From positions 434,001-498,000 of the forward strand of contig NZ_CP080997.1 in the NCBI RefSeq assembly GCF_019645815.1: a stretch of DNA of 64,000 nt. Reading direction: 5' to 3'. Shown in pieces: positions 1 to 7,657 of this stretch. The DNA is from Mycolicibacter heraklionensis (GTDB lineage Bacteria; Actinomycetota; Actinomycetes; Mycobacteriales; Mycobacteriaceae). A program made the translations under genes and the position numbers. Below the pieces are notes generated by a model, which had not been told where the DNA came from, ran no database searches, and saw nothing but the letters and a program-made list of their open reading frames with translations. The first letter of the stretch is position 1, and every line of letters starts with the position of its first letter.

Positions 1-1
1 C

Positions 2-487
2 TACGTCTACTCGCCCGCCGACCGGATCAAAGACACCACGGTGGCCTACGCCGCGGCATTCCCGGTGGGGCTGGCGCCGGTCAACCCGGGAGACACCGGC
101 CTGGCGCTCACCGCCCAGGGGGTGGCGGCCTACCGGGCCGACGGCGTTCCGCTGGCGCCGACAGCCCTCGGAGACCCAAAAGCGTTCACCGGCACCGGCT
201 ATATGGTGCTCAACCTGTCGGCCGACGCGGTGGCCAAGCAATACCGCGACGACGCGAAAGCGCGCGGCGGACCGCTGATGCTGATCGCCGGGCCGTCCAC
301 GCCGATGCCGGGGCTGGGCGCGGACTGCCTGGCGGCTGGGTCGTCGGTGCTGATCCTGCCGGAGGCATCGCTGAACTCGGTGCATGTGCCGACCTCGCTG
401 TGCACGCATGGGGAGATCAACTCCGCACTGCTCTACCCCTCGGTGTCGGTGGTGGGCACGCACGCCGCCGTGTGGACCACCTCGTGA
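2..487 (+). CDS. 3' end of a conserved hypothetical protein (partial)
   Basis: The reading frame is open from the first bases of the window, so the gene starts upstream; 161 codons are visible. I do not recognise a catalytic family. The visible part has alternating hydrophobic strands (for example GYMVLNLSADAV, GPLMLIAGPS, SSVLILPEAS) and two cysteines near the C-terminus (DCLAAG, LCTHGE) that could pair if the protein is exported. In M. tuberculosis a conserved secreted protein gene (Rv0383c) lies near the SpoU methyltransferase gene, and this could be its counterpart, but that is a guess from position only. Its TGA overlaps the GTG of the next gene (GTGA), implying translational coupling. 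Confidence 0.7.
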   Translation, partial: YVYSPADRIKDTTVAYAAAFPVGLAPVNPGDTGLALTAQGVAAYRADGVPLAPTALGDPKAFTGTGYMVLNLSADAVAKQYRDDAKARGGPLMLIAGPSTPMPGLGADCLAAGSSVLILPEASLNSVHVPTSLCTHGEINSALLYPSVSVVGTHAAVWTTS

Positions 488-1197
488 CCGAGTCTTCGGA
501 TCATCCCGATTCATGCGGCGGTCCCAGCTTCGCCTCTCCTCCGTCGAGCCTCGCTGAACCGCCGGGCCCCACCGAGTGGTTTTCGTCGGCCATCGGCGTC
601 GGACCCTGGCCGGGGCCACTGCCTACCGACTCCCGCTACGACCCGGAGCTGCTGCGCGAGGGTGACCGTCGCAACGTCGTCGACGCCTACCGCTACTGGA
701 CCCGCGAGGCGATCATCGCCGACATCGACCGCCGGCGGCATCGGCTGCACGTCGCGATCGAGAACTTCGGACACGACGCCAACATCGGCTCAGTGGTGCG
801 CACCGCCAATGCGTTCGCCGTGCACACCGTGCATATCGTCGGGCGCCGGCGTTGGAATCGCCGCGGCGCCATGGTCACCGACCGCTACCAGCGGCTGCTG
901 CATCACGAAACCGCCGCGGATCTCCTGGAGTTCGCCGCCCAGCAGGGGCTCACCGTCGTCGCGGTGGACAACGTGGCCGGGGCGGTGCGCCTGGAGCAGA
1001 CCGCGTTGCCCGTCGACTGCCTGCTGGTGTTTGGCAGCGAAGGACCCGGTATCAGCGACGAGGCCCGTGCCGGCGCGGACCTGACGGTGTCCATCGCCCA
1101 GTTCGGCTCGACCCGCAGCATCAATGTCGGGGTGGCCGCCGGGATCGTGATGCATGCCTGGATCAGCCGGCATGGCCACCTCGACCAGGCCTGGTGA
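484..1197 (+). CDS. SpoU/TrmH-family RNA 2'-O-ribose methyltransferase (Rv0380c-like)
   Basis: 237 residues. The SPOUT fold motifs are clear: motif 1 NIGSVVRTANAF, motif 2 LLVFGSEGPGIS and motif 3 SINVGVAAGIVMHAW, which form the knotted S-adenosylmethionine site. The family methylates ribose 2'-OH in rRNA or tRNA; the substrate here cannot be told. GTG at 484 is chosen because it overlaps the upstream stop (GTGA); a longer in-frame ORF begins at 400 but would overlap the preceding gene by about 90 nt. Odd feature: residues ~11-27 (SFASPPSSLAEPP core) are encoded by a 50-bp dispersed repeat also found in ctpH and in the GNAT gene at the end of the window. Confidence 0.88.
   Translation: MTESSDHPDSCGGPSFASPPSSLAEPPGPTEWFSSAIGVGPWPGPLPTDSRYDPELLREGDRRNVVDAYRYWTREAIIADIDRRRHRLHVAIENFGHDANIGSVVRTANAFAVHTVHIVGRRRWNRRGAMVTDRYQRLLHHETAADLLEFAAQQGLTVVAVDNVAGAVRLEQTALPVDCLLVFGSEGPGISDEARAGADLTVSIAQFGSTRSINVGVAAGIVMHAWISRHGHLDQAW
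516..565 (+). repeat. Coding-region palindromic repeat, copy A
   Basis: A 50-bp element beginning CGGCGGTCCCAGC and ending GCTGAACCGCCGG. It is 46/50 identical to 63289-63338 and closely matches the reverse complement of 61284-61332. The ends form an imperfect palindrome (CGGCGGT / ACCGCCG, then AGC / GCT). Five of its six frames lack a stop. Here it is read as SFASPPSSLAEPP near the N-terminus of the SpoU methyltransferase. Confidence 0.85.
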
Positions 1198-1258
1198 GAC
1201 CTTGTTGATACCCCGGGCCAGGCTCCATTCGGGGGCTGACCCAGGGTTTTCCAGCGAA

Positions 1259-1279
1259 ATACAAGGGATTTCCCTGTAT
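1259..1279. promoter_or_regulatory. Inverted repeat upstream of secreted protein gene
   Basis: ATACAAGGGA-TT-TCCCTGTAT, a near-perfect palindrome with one unpaired A, in the 181-bp gap between the SpoU gene and the secreted protein gene at 1379. It could be an operator or a small hairpin terminator for the SpoU gene; there is no T-tract. Nothing else recognisable is in the gap. Confidence 0.35.
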
Positions 1280-1378
1280 CGGGAAAGGTAAGCACTTCAC
1301 TAGTTTTTTCCCAGTAGGCGCTCAGCATCGACTCATGGTCGTGGGGAGCGAGGCACGCTTTCTGGGGAGGTTTTCGCA

Positions 1379-2209
1379 ATGGCCCAAGGTATTCGTCCGC
1401 TGACCACACTCGGCGCGACGTTGGCGAGCGCGAGCATGATCGCGGCCGGTCCGGGAGTGTTCTCGGAGCCGCCGCAACTGACGACCCATGCCGTCACATC
1501 CATAGAGCTGTTGGCCAGCCAGGACGAGATCTGGGATGCCCTCGGTTCGACCGACCTTGTCCAGGTGCTTCAGGCGTTTGGGCTTCCGCTGCTGATCGGC
1601 GGCAACTTCGACTTCGACTCTTTCGAGGGCGTCCAGCAATATGTCACCGCGGCCAGCGAATGGCTGAAGACCAACGGCGAACTCGTCGTCTCGTGGGGCA
1701 GCATGCTCGAACCGTGGATCTCGCCCATCGGGGTCTCGGGCGTCGACGACTGGCTGGGCAATGAGTACACGATGTTCAGCTCGATGCTGGACGCCGACTG
1801 GGATCCGGCGGCTTGGCTTGCGTCGGTCTACCCGGACCACCCGGATTACTTCTACGCCCCCATCGCCGACTTCGACCTCGGCTGGGTGTACTCGATGCTC
1901 GGCGCTCCAGAGGAGGCATTCGCGCCGCTCAACGAGCTGTTCGGCCTGGAGTCGAGCCTCGTCAGCGGCTACCTCAACGAATTCTTGTTCGCCCTGGTTG
2001 CGCCGGTCGGCATCGCCGCGCAGGTTCTGGCCGGCGATTTCGACCTGACCGACTCCACCCTGATGGACAGTCTGGTCACCGGATCCTGGGAAGAATTCAC
2101 GCAGCCTGCGGTGGACTCGTTGAACGGCCAGATCCAGGACATTGTGGGCAGCCTGCAGGGCATGGACGGGACGGACTTCCTGCTGAGTCTGCTGAGCTTC
2201 TTGGGCTAA
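1379..2209 (+). CDS. Secreted protein of unknown function, acidic/aromatic
   Basis: 276 residues. The N-terminus (MAQGIRPLTTLGATLASASMIAAGPGVFS) looks like a signal peptide of the type seen in mycobacterial secreted proteins. The mature part is rich in Asp, Trp, Tyr and Leu (DDWLGNEY, DADWDPAAWLAS, HPDYFYAPIADFD) with no cysteine and no known catalytic motif. The composition resembles the non-repetitive N-terminal part of the PGRS protein at 19736-22531 (which has DPASWFNP-like sequence), so both may belong to a loose family of exported mycobacterial proteins. The start follows a GGGGAGG ribosome binding site. A perfect hairpin follows the stop. Confidence 0.75.
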   Translation: MAQGIRPLTTLGATLASASMIAAGPGVFSEPPQLTTHAVTSIELLASQDEIWDALGSTDLVQVLQAFGLPLLIGGNFDFDSFEGVQQYVTAASEWLKTNGELVVSWGSMLEPWISPIGVSGVDDWLGNEYTMFSSMLDADWDPAAWLASVYPDHPDYFYAPIADFDLGWVYSMLGAPEEAFAPLNELFGLESSLVSGYLNEFLFALVAPVGIAAQVLAGDFDLTDSTLMDSLVTGSWEEFTQPAVDSLNGQIQDIVGSLQGMDGTDFLLSLLSFLG

Positions 2210-2237
2210 GCGGCAGCGGCCCAGTTCGGGGGCGATC

Positions 2238-2277
2238 GACGTCCTTCCCGCGGCGACACCGTCGCGGGAAGGACGTC
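2238..2277 (+). terminator. Strong hairpin, probable terminator
   Basis: GACGTCCTTCCCGCG and its exact reverse complement CGCGGGAAGGACGTC flank a 10-nt loop: a 15-bp perfect GC-rich stem 28 nt after the stop of the secreted protein gene. There is no U-tract, as is common in mycobacteria, so termination is inferred. Confidence 0.6.
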
Positions 2278-2315
2278 CACCTCCCAGCTCACCTGATAGG
2301 GCAGGATCAACGGCT

Positions 2316-3434
2316 ATGGATCTGCTCTGGGCGAATCGCGCCGAAAGCGCCGAGGCCGCCGTCACCACGAGACACCTCAAGTCGCTCTGGCACCTGCCGG
2401 GCACCCAGCTGGGCGTCGTCGCCTGGCCGCCGATCCGGCGCGCTCCGCACTGGCACTACTGGTGGCAGGCGCACCTGCTGGACTGCCTGGTCGACGCCCA
2501 GCTGCGTGACCCGCAACCCGAGCGGGTGACCCGGATCAAACGGCAGATCCGCACCCACCGGCTGCGCAACGTGGGTCGCTGGACCAACGCCTACTACGAC
2601 GACATGGCCTGGCTGGCACTCGCGATCCAACGCGCGGCCGGCGTCACCGGTATCGACCGGCACCGCGCCCTGGCCACCCTGACTCGTGAGCTGACCGACT
2701 CGTGGATGCCCGAAGCCGGCGGCGGCATTCCGTGGCGCAAGGACGAACAGTTCACCGCCCCTTTCTTCAACGCCCCCGCCAACGGTCCGGCCGGGATCTT
2801 TCTGGCCCGCGAGCCCGGGTGGCTGGAGCGTGCCCAGCAGATGGGTGACTGGATCGACGCCACCCTGATCGACCCGGACACCGGCCTGGTGTTCGACGGC
2901 ATCAGGGAGGGTTCGCTGGTGCGCGCTGAGTACACCTACTGCCAGGGCGTGGTGCTCGGGCTGGAGACCGAACTGGCGGCGCGCACCGGCGCGGAACGGC
3001 ACTCCGCCCGCGTGCACCGGCTGGTGGCTGCGGTGAGCAAGCGGATGGCCCCGGGCGGGGTGATCAAGGGCGCCGGGGGTGGCGACGGCGGGCTGTTCGC
3101 CGGCATCACCGCCCGCTACCTGGCACTGGTCGCCACCGCGTTGCCGGGGGAGTCCGCCGCCGACGCCGAGGCACGCGACACCGCAGGCAAGCTGGTGCTG
3201 TCGTCGGCGAAGTCGGCGTGGGATTACCGGCAATCGGTGGACGGGCTGCCGTTGTTCGGGGCGTTCTGGGACCAGATCGCCGAGGTGCCCCGGGCCGACG
3301 GCGCGGTGGCCACCTCTATTGCAGGTGCGGTGCGCGAATCCGAGATCCCCGAACGCGACCTGTCGGTGCAGCTGGGCGGCTGGATGCTGATGGAGGCCGC
3401 GCACAACGTCGCTGCCGGCGCGCCGGCTCGTTGA
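2316..3434 (+). CDS. Glycoside hydrolase family 76 protein (alpha-1,6-mannanase-like; Rv0365c-like)
   Basis: 372 residues. It has the (alpha/alpha)6 pattern of GH76 with the paired catalytic aspartates in NAYYDDMAWLALA (D95, D96), followed by conserved aromatic-rich stretches (GGIPWRKDEQFT, YTYCQGVVLG). Family members cleave alpha-1,6-mannan; in mycobacteria the likely substrates are mannose-containing envelope glycolipids. No signal peptide is seen, so the protein is probably cytosolic. The start ATG at 2316 follows CAGGATC, a weak Shine-Dalgarno. Its last codons run into a palindromic repeat shared with the convergent dedA gene. Confidence 0.85.
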   Translation: MDLLWANRAESAEAAVTTRHLKSLWHLPGTQLGVVAWPPIRRAPHWHYWWQAHLLDCLVDAQLRDPQPERVTRIKRQIRTHRLRNVGRWTNAYYDDMAWLALAIQRAAGVTGIDRHRALATLTRELTDSWMPEAGGGIPWRKDEQFTAPFFNAPANGPAGIFLAREPGWLERAQQMGDWIDATLIDPDTGLVFDGIREGSLVRAEYTYCQGVVLGLETELAARTGAERHSARVHRLVAAVSKRMAPGGVIKGAGGGDGGLFAGITARYLALVATALPGESAADAEARDTAGKLVLSSAKSAWDYRQSVDGLPLFGAFWDQIAEVPRADGAVATSIAGAVRESEIPERDLSVQLGGWMLMEAAHNVAAGAPAR

Positions 3435-3490
3435 CTCTGCGCTGAGGGCGCGGCCTACTCGGAGTTCTGCGCCGTGAGCGCAGAGTCAGT
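3430..3490. repeat. GACTCTGCG intergenic palindrome, copy 1
   Basis: About 60 bp with outer arms GACTCTGCGC / GCGCAGAGTC around an inner hairpin (GGCGC...GCGCC type). Related copies lie at 5262-5325 and 27873-27934. It sits between convergent genes and overlaps the 3' ends of both the GH76 gene (stop at 3434) and the DedA gene (stop at 3455), so it supplies stop-codon context to both. Probably a bidirectional terminator. Confidence 0.75.
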
Positions 3491-4141
3491 GTCGGCCGAC
3501 GGAGTGCGGCGGCTGCGGTAGGCCTTCGCCGCGGCGATGAACGCCGGAATCATCGACACGAACAGGATCACCAGGATGATCTTTTCCAGGTTCTCGTGGA
3601 CGAACGGCACGTTGCCCAGGAAGTAGCCCAGCGTGGTCACCCCGCCTCCCCAGAGCACACCGCCGACGATGTCGAACGCCAGATACACCGGGTAGCGCAT
3701 GTAGGACACGCCGGCGACTGGCGGGACGAACGTCCGGACGAACGGCGCGAACCGGGCCAGGATGATCGCCCACGGCCCGTACTTCTCGAAGAAGGCGTGC
3801 GACTCGGTGACGTAGTGCTTCTTGAAGAAGCGGGAGTCTTCCTTCTTGAACAGCGCCGGGCCGATCCGTCGGCCGATGAAATAGCCGCACTGATCGCCCA
3901 GCACCGCCACGACCGCCACTGCCGGCGCCAGTATCCAGATGTCGGGGGCCAGCCCCTTGGCGGCCAGCAGACCACCGGTGAACAGCAGTGATTCACCCGG
4001 CAGCAGCGGAAACAGCAGGCCGGTCTCGATGAAGACCACGACCAGGATGGCCGGCAGCACCGCGCCGTGGAAGATGCCCCCGGCGCCCAGCCAGTACATC
4101 GGGTCCAGTAGCTGCGGCATCGCGACCGCGGTGGTGCTCAT
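3455..4141 (-). CDS. DedA-family (SNARE-associated) membrane protein (Rv0364-like)
   Basis: 228 residues with several membrane segments. The DedA/VTT signature is present: the FARFAPFVRTFVPPVAG region and an early ETGLLFPLLPGES segment. Characterised DedA proteins move phospholipids or undecaprenyl phosphate across the membrane and depend on the proton motive force; the substrate here is not known. The C-terminal tail is charged and cytosolic. The ATG start lies 86 bp from the divergent fba gene. It converges on the GH76 gene through the palindrome at 3430-3490. Confidence 0.88.
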   Translation of the reverse strand: MSTTAVAMPQLLDPMYWLGAGGIFHGAVLPAILVVVFIETGLLFPLLPGESLLFTGGLLAAKGLAPDIWILAPAVAVVAVLGDQCGYFIGRRIGPALFKKEDSRFFKKHYVTESHAFFEKYGPWAIILARFAPFVRTFVPPVAGVSYMRYPVYLAFDIVGGVLWGGGVTTLGYFLGNVPFVHENLEKIILVILFVSMIPAFIAAAKAYRSRRTPSADTDSALTAQNSE

Positions 4142-4227
4142 GACGCACCAACATACCGGGGGCTGCGAGTGAAACCGTCCCTGCGATACTCGATGTCACT
4201 TTCGTTCAGCCAGGAGGAGAGAGTTCC

Positions 4228-5259
4228 ATGCCCATCGCCACCCCCGAGGTCTACGCCGAGATGCTGGGCCGCGCCAAGGAGAACTCGTACGCGTTCCCGG
4301 CGATCAACTGCACGTCGTCGGAGACCATCAACGCGGCGATCAAGGGCTTCGCCGACGCCGGCAGTGACGGCATCATCCAGTTCTCCACCGGCGGCGCCGA
4401 ATTCGGATCCGGGCTGGGCGTCAAGGACATGGTGACCGGTGCGGTGGCGCTGGCCGAGTTCACCCACGTGATCGCCGCCAAGTACCCGATCAACGTGGCC
4501 CTGCACACCGACCACTGCCCGAAGGACAAGCTGGACGGTTTCGTGCGGCCGCTGCTGGCGATCTCGGCGGAACGGGTCAAGGCGGGCGAGAACCCACTGT
4601 TCCAGTCGCACATGTGGGACGGCTCGGCGGTGCCGATCGACGAGAACCTGACCATCGCCGAGGAACTGCTGGCCAAGGCCGTGGCCGCGAAGATCATCCT
4701 CGAGGTCGAGATCGGCGTGGTGGGCGGTGAAGAGGACGGCGTGGAAGCCGAGATCAACGAAAAGCTCTACACCTCACCCGAAGACTTCGAGAAGACCGTC
4801 GCCGCCCTGGGTGCGGGTGACAAGGGCCAGTACCTGCTGGCCGCCACCTTCGGCAACGTGCACGGCGTCTACAAGCCCGGCAACGTCAAGCTGCGCCCCG
4901 ACATCCTGGCGCAGGGCCAGAAGGTGGCGTCGGCCAAGCTGGGCCTCGCTGAGGGCTCCAAGCCGTTCGACTTCGTCTTCCACGGCGGCTCGGGTTCGCT
5001 GAAGTCCGAGATCGAGGAGGCGCTGCGCTACGGCGTGGTGAAGATGAACGTCGACACCGACACCCAGTACGCGTTCACCCGTCCGATTGCCGCACACATG
5101 TTCACCAACTACGACGGTGTGCTCAAGGTCGACGGCGAGGTCGGCAACAAGAAGACCTACGACCCGCGCAGCTACCTCAAGAAGGCCGAGGCCGCCATGA
5201 CCGAGCGGGTCATCGAAGCCTGCAACGACCTGCACAGCGCCGGCAAGACCCTGGCCTGA
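4228..5259 (+). CDS. fba: Class II fructose-bisphosphate aldolase
   Basis: 343 residues, the usual length for the mycobacterial zinc-dependent enzyme that interconverts fructose 1,6-bisphosphate with dihydroxyacetone phosphate and glyceraldehyde 3-phosphate. Visible motifs: ALHTDHCPKDKLDG (zinc and catalytic region), FGNVHGVYKPG and FHGGSGS (zinc ligands and phosphate binding), and NVDTDTQYAFT. A strong AGGAGGAGAG ribosome binding site precedes the ATG. M. tuberculosis has mgtE between fba and the Rv0361 homologue; here only a palindrome separates them. Confidence 0.97.
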   Translation: MPIATPEVYAEMLGRAKENSYAFPAINCTSSETINAAIKGFADAGSDGIIQFSTGGAEFGSGLGVKDMVTGAVALAEFTHVIAAKYPINVALHTDHCPKDKLDGFVRPLLAISAERVKAGENPLFQSHMWDGSAVPIDENLTIAEELLAKAVAAKIILEVEIGVVGGEEDGVEAEINEKLYTSPEDFEKTVAALGAGDKGQYLLAATFGNVHGVYKPGNVKLRPDILAQGQKVASAKLGLAEGSKPFDFVFHGGSGSLKSEIEEALRYGVVKMNVDTDTQYAFTRPIAAHMFTNYDGVLKVDGEVGNKKTYDPRSYLKKAEAAMTERVIEACNDLHSAGKTLA

Positions 5260-5261
5260 GT

Positions 5262-5325
5262 CGTTGACTCTGCGTCCACGGCGGGGAAGTTCGAGTAAGC
5301 CCCGCCGTAGGCGCAGAGTCAACGA
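5262..5325. repeat. GACTCTGCG intergenic palindrome, copy 2
   Basis: Outer arms GTTGACTCTGCG / CGCAGAGTCAAC are perfectly complementary; an inner hairpin GGCGGGG...CCCCGCC surrounds a TTCGAGTAA loop. It fills almost the whole 72-bp gap between the convergent fba and Rv0361-like genes. The internal sequence is homologous to the reverse complement of copy 3. Probable bidirectional terminator. Confidence 0.8.
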
Positions 5326-5331
5326 ACCTTG

Positions 5332-6168
5332 CTAGCTGCCGTGCGACTGGCAGATCTTCCACTGGTCGTCGCGGAACTGTAGGTCGAAGCTGCGAGTGGA
5401 GCGCACCCGCGGCTCGTAGGCCATGAACGCGGTGACGTTGGCTTCGGCCTGACCGTCGTTGACGACGACCTCATCGATGCTGGCGACAACCGGGTACTGC
5501 TTGGCCGCGGCGATCCGCCGATAGGTGTCGTCCCAGGCCTTCTGGTCGTAGTTGACGTAGCGGTCGCGGATGTCGCCGCAGGTGAGGCTGCGCAATGCGG
5601 CCAGATCACCGTTCTGCATGGCGATGTCGAAGTTCTGGATCGTGGCACGCACATGCTCCTCCTGCGAGGCGGCCTGCCGAGTGTCGCGAGTCAGCCACAG
5701 CGTGCCCAGCACCGCGATCACCGCGAGCGCCAGAATGATCAGGATCACTGCCATCACCCAGCCCCAGCTGCGTGAGACGGTGGACGGCAGTTTGCCGCCG
5801 CCCCGAGCCGGGATCTGTTGCGGTATCGCCTTTCCCGAGTCATCGCCTTGTTGGGCGATCAGTTCGGTGTCCGCGTCGCCCACCGACGGGATGACCTCGG
5901 TGTGCCCGGCGTCGAATCCGGGTGCGGTAAAGCGGCGTTCCGGTGATCCGTCGGGTCCGGGTTCCTTGGGGGTGGCCTCGGTGGTGATCACCTCGGTGAC
6001 GGCGTCGGCTTCTGCCGGCGTCTCCGCCAGGATGGCCGTCGCGGTCTCGTCCTCGCCCGAGGTGACGGGCTGCGCCTCGGTGACCTGCTCGTCGCCGTCG
6101 GGCTGCTCGGTGGGAGCGGCGCCGCCTTCGGTCGGCTCGGTGTTGTCCGGTTCCGGTGGGTTCGGCAT
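5332..6168 (-). CDS. Conserved membrane protein with acidic N-terminal domain (Rv0361-like)
   Basis: 278 residues. The first ~135 are acidic and low-complexity (many Glu, Thr, Pro, Asp), followed by a single membrane helix (GWVMAVILIILALAVIAVLG) and a ~115-residue C-terminal domain likely outside the membrane, of the NTF2/SnoaL-like type common in such mycobacterial proteins (IQNFDIAMQNGDLAALRSL ... VNYDQKAWDDTYRR). ATG at 6168 is preferred over an in-frame TTG 18 nt upstream, because GGAGG lies 11 nt before it. Function unknown. Confidence 0.8.
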   Translation of the reverse strand: MPNPPEPDNTEPTEGGAAPTEQPDGDEQVTEAQPVTSGEDETATAILAETPAEADAVTEVITTEATPKEPGPDGSPERRFTAPGFDAGHTEVIPSVGDADTELIAQQGDDSGKAIPQQIPARGGGKLPSTVSRSWGWVMAVILIILALAVIAVLGTLWLTRDTRQAASQEEHVRATIQNFDIAMQNGDLAALRSLTCGDIRDRYVNYDQKAWDDTYRRIAAAKQYPVVASIDEVVVNDGQAEANVTAFMAYEPRVRSTRSFDLQFRDDQWKICQSHGS

Positions 6169-6277
6169 GAGTGGCTGATCCTCCAATGTCCGCCCGGCTG
6201 ATTCGGATCGGCTGGCGCCAGTTTACTGAGCAAGGCGCCGGCCTGCTGGAGTGGCTGGCCATGGACGGCACGGCAGA

Positions 6278-6703
6278 ATGAACGATGTGATTCACACCGG
6301 TGATCTCCTGCGCCCCGATCCGATCCTGCTGCCCGGCGACCCCGACGCCGAGGCCGGCCTGCGGGCCAACCAGGACCCCACGACTGTCGCGGCCGCACAT
6401 CCGGCTGCCTCGGTGGCATGGGCGGCGCTGGCCGAAGCGGCATTGGCCGAGGACAAAGCGGTCACCGCCTACGCCTACGCGCGCACCGGTTACCACCGGG
6501 GCCTGGACCAGCTGCGCCGCAACGGGTGGAAGGGCTACGGCCCGGTGCCATACGCGCATGAGCCCAACCGTGGCTTCTTGCGGTGTGTGGCCGCGTTGGC
6601 GCGAGCCGCCGACACCATTGGGGAGACCGACGAGCAGGTGCGCTGTCTGGCTCTGCTCGACGACTGCGACCCCGGCGCGCGCTCTGCGCTGGGGCTGAGC
6701 TGA
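6278..6703 (+). CDS. DUF3151 family protein (Rv0360c-like)
   Basis: 141 residues from ATG 6278 (MNDVIHTGDLLRPDPILLP). A compact helical protein with conserved WAALAEAAL, AYAYARTGYHRGLD and GYGPVPYAHEPNRGFLRC segments, typical of an actinobacterial family of unknown function. No signal peptide or membrane segment. It converges on the CDF transporter with a 21-bp gap. An ORF reading from 6251 exists, but the conserved part begins at 6278. Confidence 0.8.
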   Translation: MNDVIHTGDLLRPDPILLPGDPDAEAGLRANQDPTTVAAAHPAASVAWAALAEAALAEDKAVTAYAYARTGYHRGLDQLRRNGWKGYGPVPYAHEPNRGFLRCVAALARAADTIGETDEQVRCLALLDDCDPGARSALGLS

Positions 6704-6724
6704 CCCCGGGCGAGCCCTAGGTCA

Positions 6725-7612
6725 TCAGCACCCGAGTGGGCAGCGACCACCCTGTCCGGCAGGTTCCACCTGCACGGTGGCGTGGGTCAGCCCGCGGGCG
6801 GCCAACACGGCCCGCGCGTCGGCCAGCACGCGGCCGGCGTCGGCGCTGGTGCCCAGGTGGGCGGTGGCCATGTCCTGGCCCGGAGCCAGCGTCCAGACGT
6901 GCAGGTCATGCACGTCGGTGACGCCGTCGACGGCGGCGAGCGCCGCGCGGAGTTCGGCGACGTCGATGTGGCTCGGTGAGGCCTCCGACAGGATCCGCAG
7001 GGCCGCCCCGGCCAGCGCGAACGCGCGCGGCAGCACCCACAGCGCGACGAAGACCGCGACCACCACGTCGGCGTAGGGCCATCCGGTGGTGATCGTGACC
7101 ACACCGGCGATCAGCACGCCCACGCTGCCGACGGTGTCGGCGATCACCTCCATGTACGCGCCCCGGACCGCGAGACTCTCGGCAGAGTGGGACCGCAACA
7201 GCAAGGCGACGCCGATGTTGACGGTGATCCCGGCGACGGCGACCACGATCATCGGCACACCGGGCACGTCCGGCGCGGTGCCGATGCGGCGGATCGCCTC
7301 GGTGAGGATGAACGTCGCCACCCCGATCAGCAGCACCGCGTTGGCCACCGCGGTGAACACCTCGGCGCGGTGCCAGCCATAGGTGCGGGACGGTGAGGTG
7401 CTGCCGCGCCGGGCCAGCATCACCGCCACCACCCCCATGAACAGCGCGGCCAGGTCGGTCAGCAGATGGCCGGCATCGGCCAGCAGCGCCATCGAGTTGA
7501 TGGTGATGGCGGTGGTCAGTTCGATGGCGAAGAACGCCGTCAGGATCGCGGCGCCGACGACCATCCGGGAAAGCCGGGTGTCGGTGTGACGGTGATCGTG
7601 ACCGGCGCCCAT
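6725..7612 (-). CDS. Cation diffusion facilitator metal exporter (ZitB/CzcD type)
   Basis: 295 residues with six predicted membrane helices. The signature SMALLADAGHLLTDLAAL carries the HxxxD metal site of helix II, and a second site lies in helix V (GAYMEVIADTVGSVG). The N-terminus is His-rich (MGAGHDHRHTDTR) and the C-terminal cytosolic domain contains DVHDLHVWTL, typical of Zn2+/Cd2+/Co2+ exporters in this family. It ends in a CPLGC-like cysteine pair. It probably exports Zn2+ in exchange for protons. Confidence 0.92.
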   Translation of the reverse strand: MGAGHDHRHTDTRLSRMVVGAAILTAFFAIELTTAITINSMALLADAGHLLTDLAALFMGVVAVMLARRGSTSPSRTYGWHRAEVFTAVANAVLLIGVATFILTEAIRRIGTAPDVPGVPMIVVAVAGITVNIGVALLLRSHSAESLAVRGAYMEVIADTVGSVGVLIAGVVTITTGWPYADVVVAVFVALWVLPRAFALAGAALRILSEASPSHIDVAELRAALAAVDGVTDVHDLHVWTLAPGQDMATAHLGTSADAGRVLADARAVLAARGLTHATVQVEPAGQGGRCPLGC

Positions 7613-7657
7613 GGCAGCTGAATATATGCGGACCGGTCCGCGCGGCGGCTTGGAACT

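Noticed and set aside
400..483. Longer N-terminus for the SpoU gene from 400
   Set aside because: It would overlap the upstream gene by ~90 nt; GTG at 484 forms a standard GTGA overlap.
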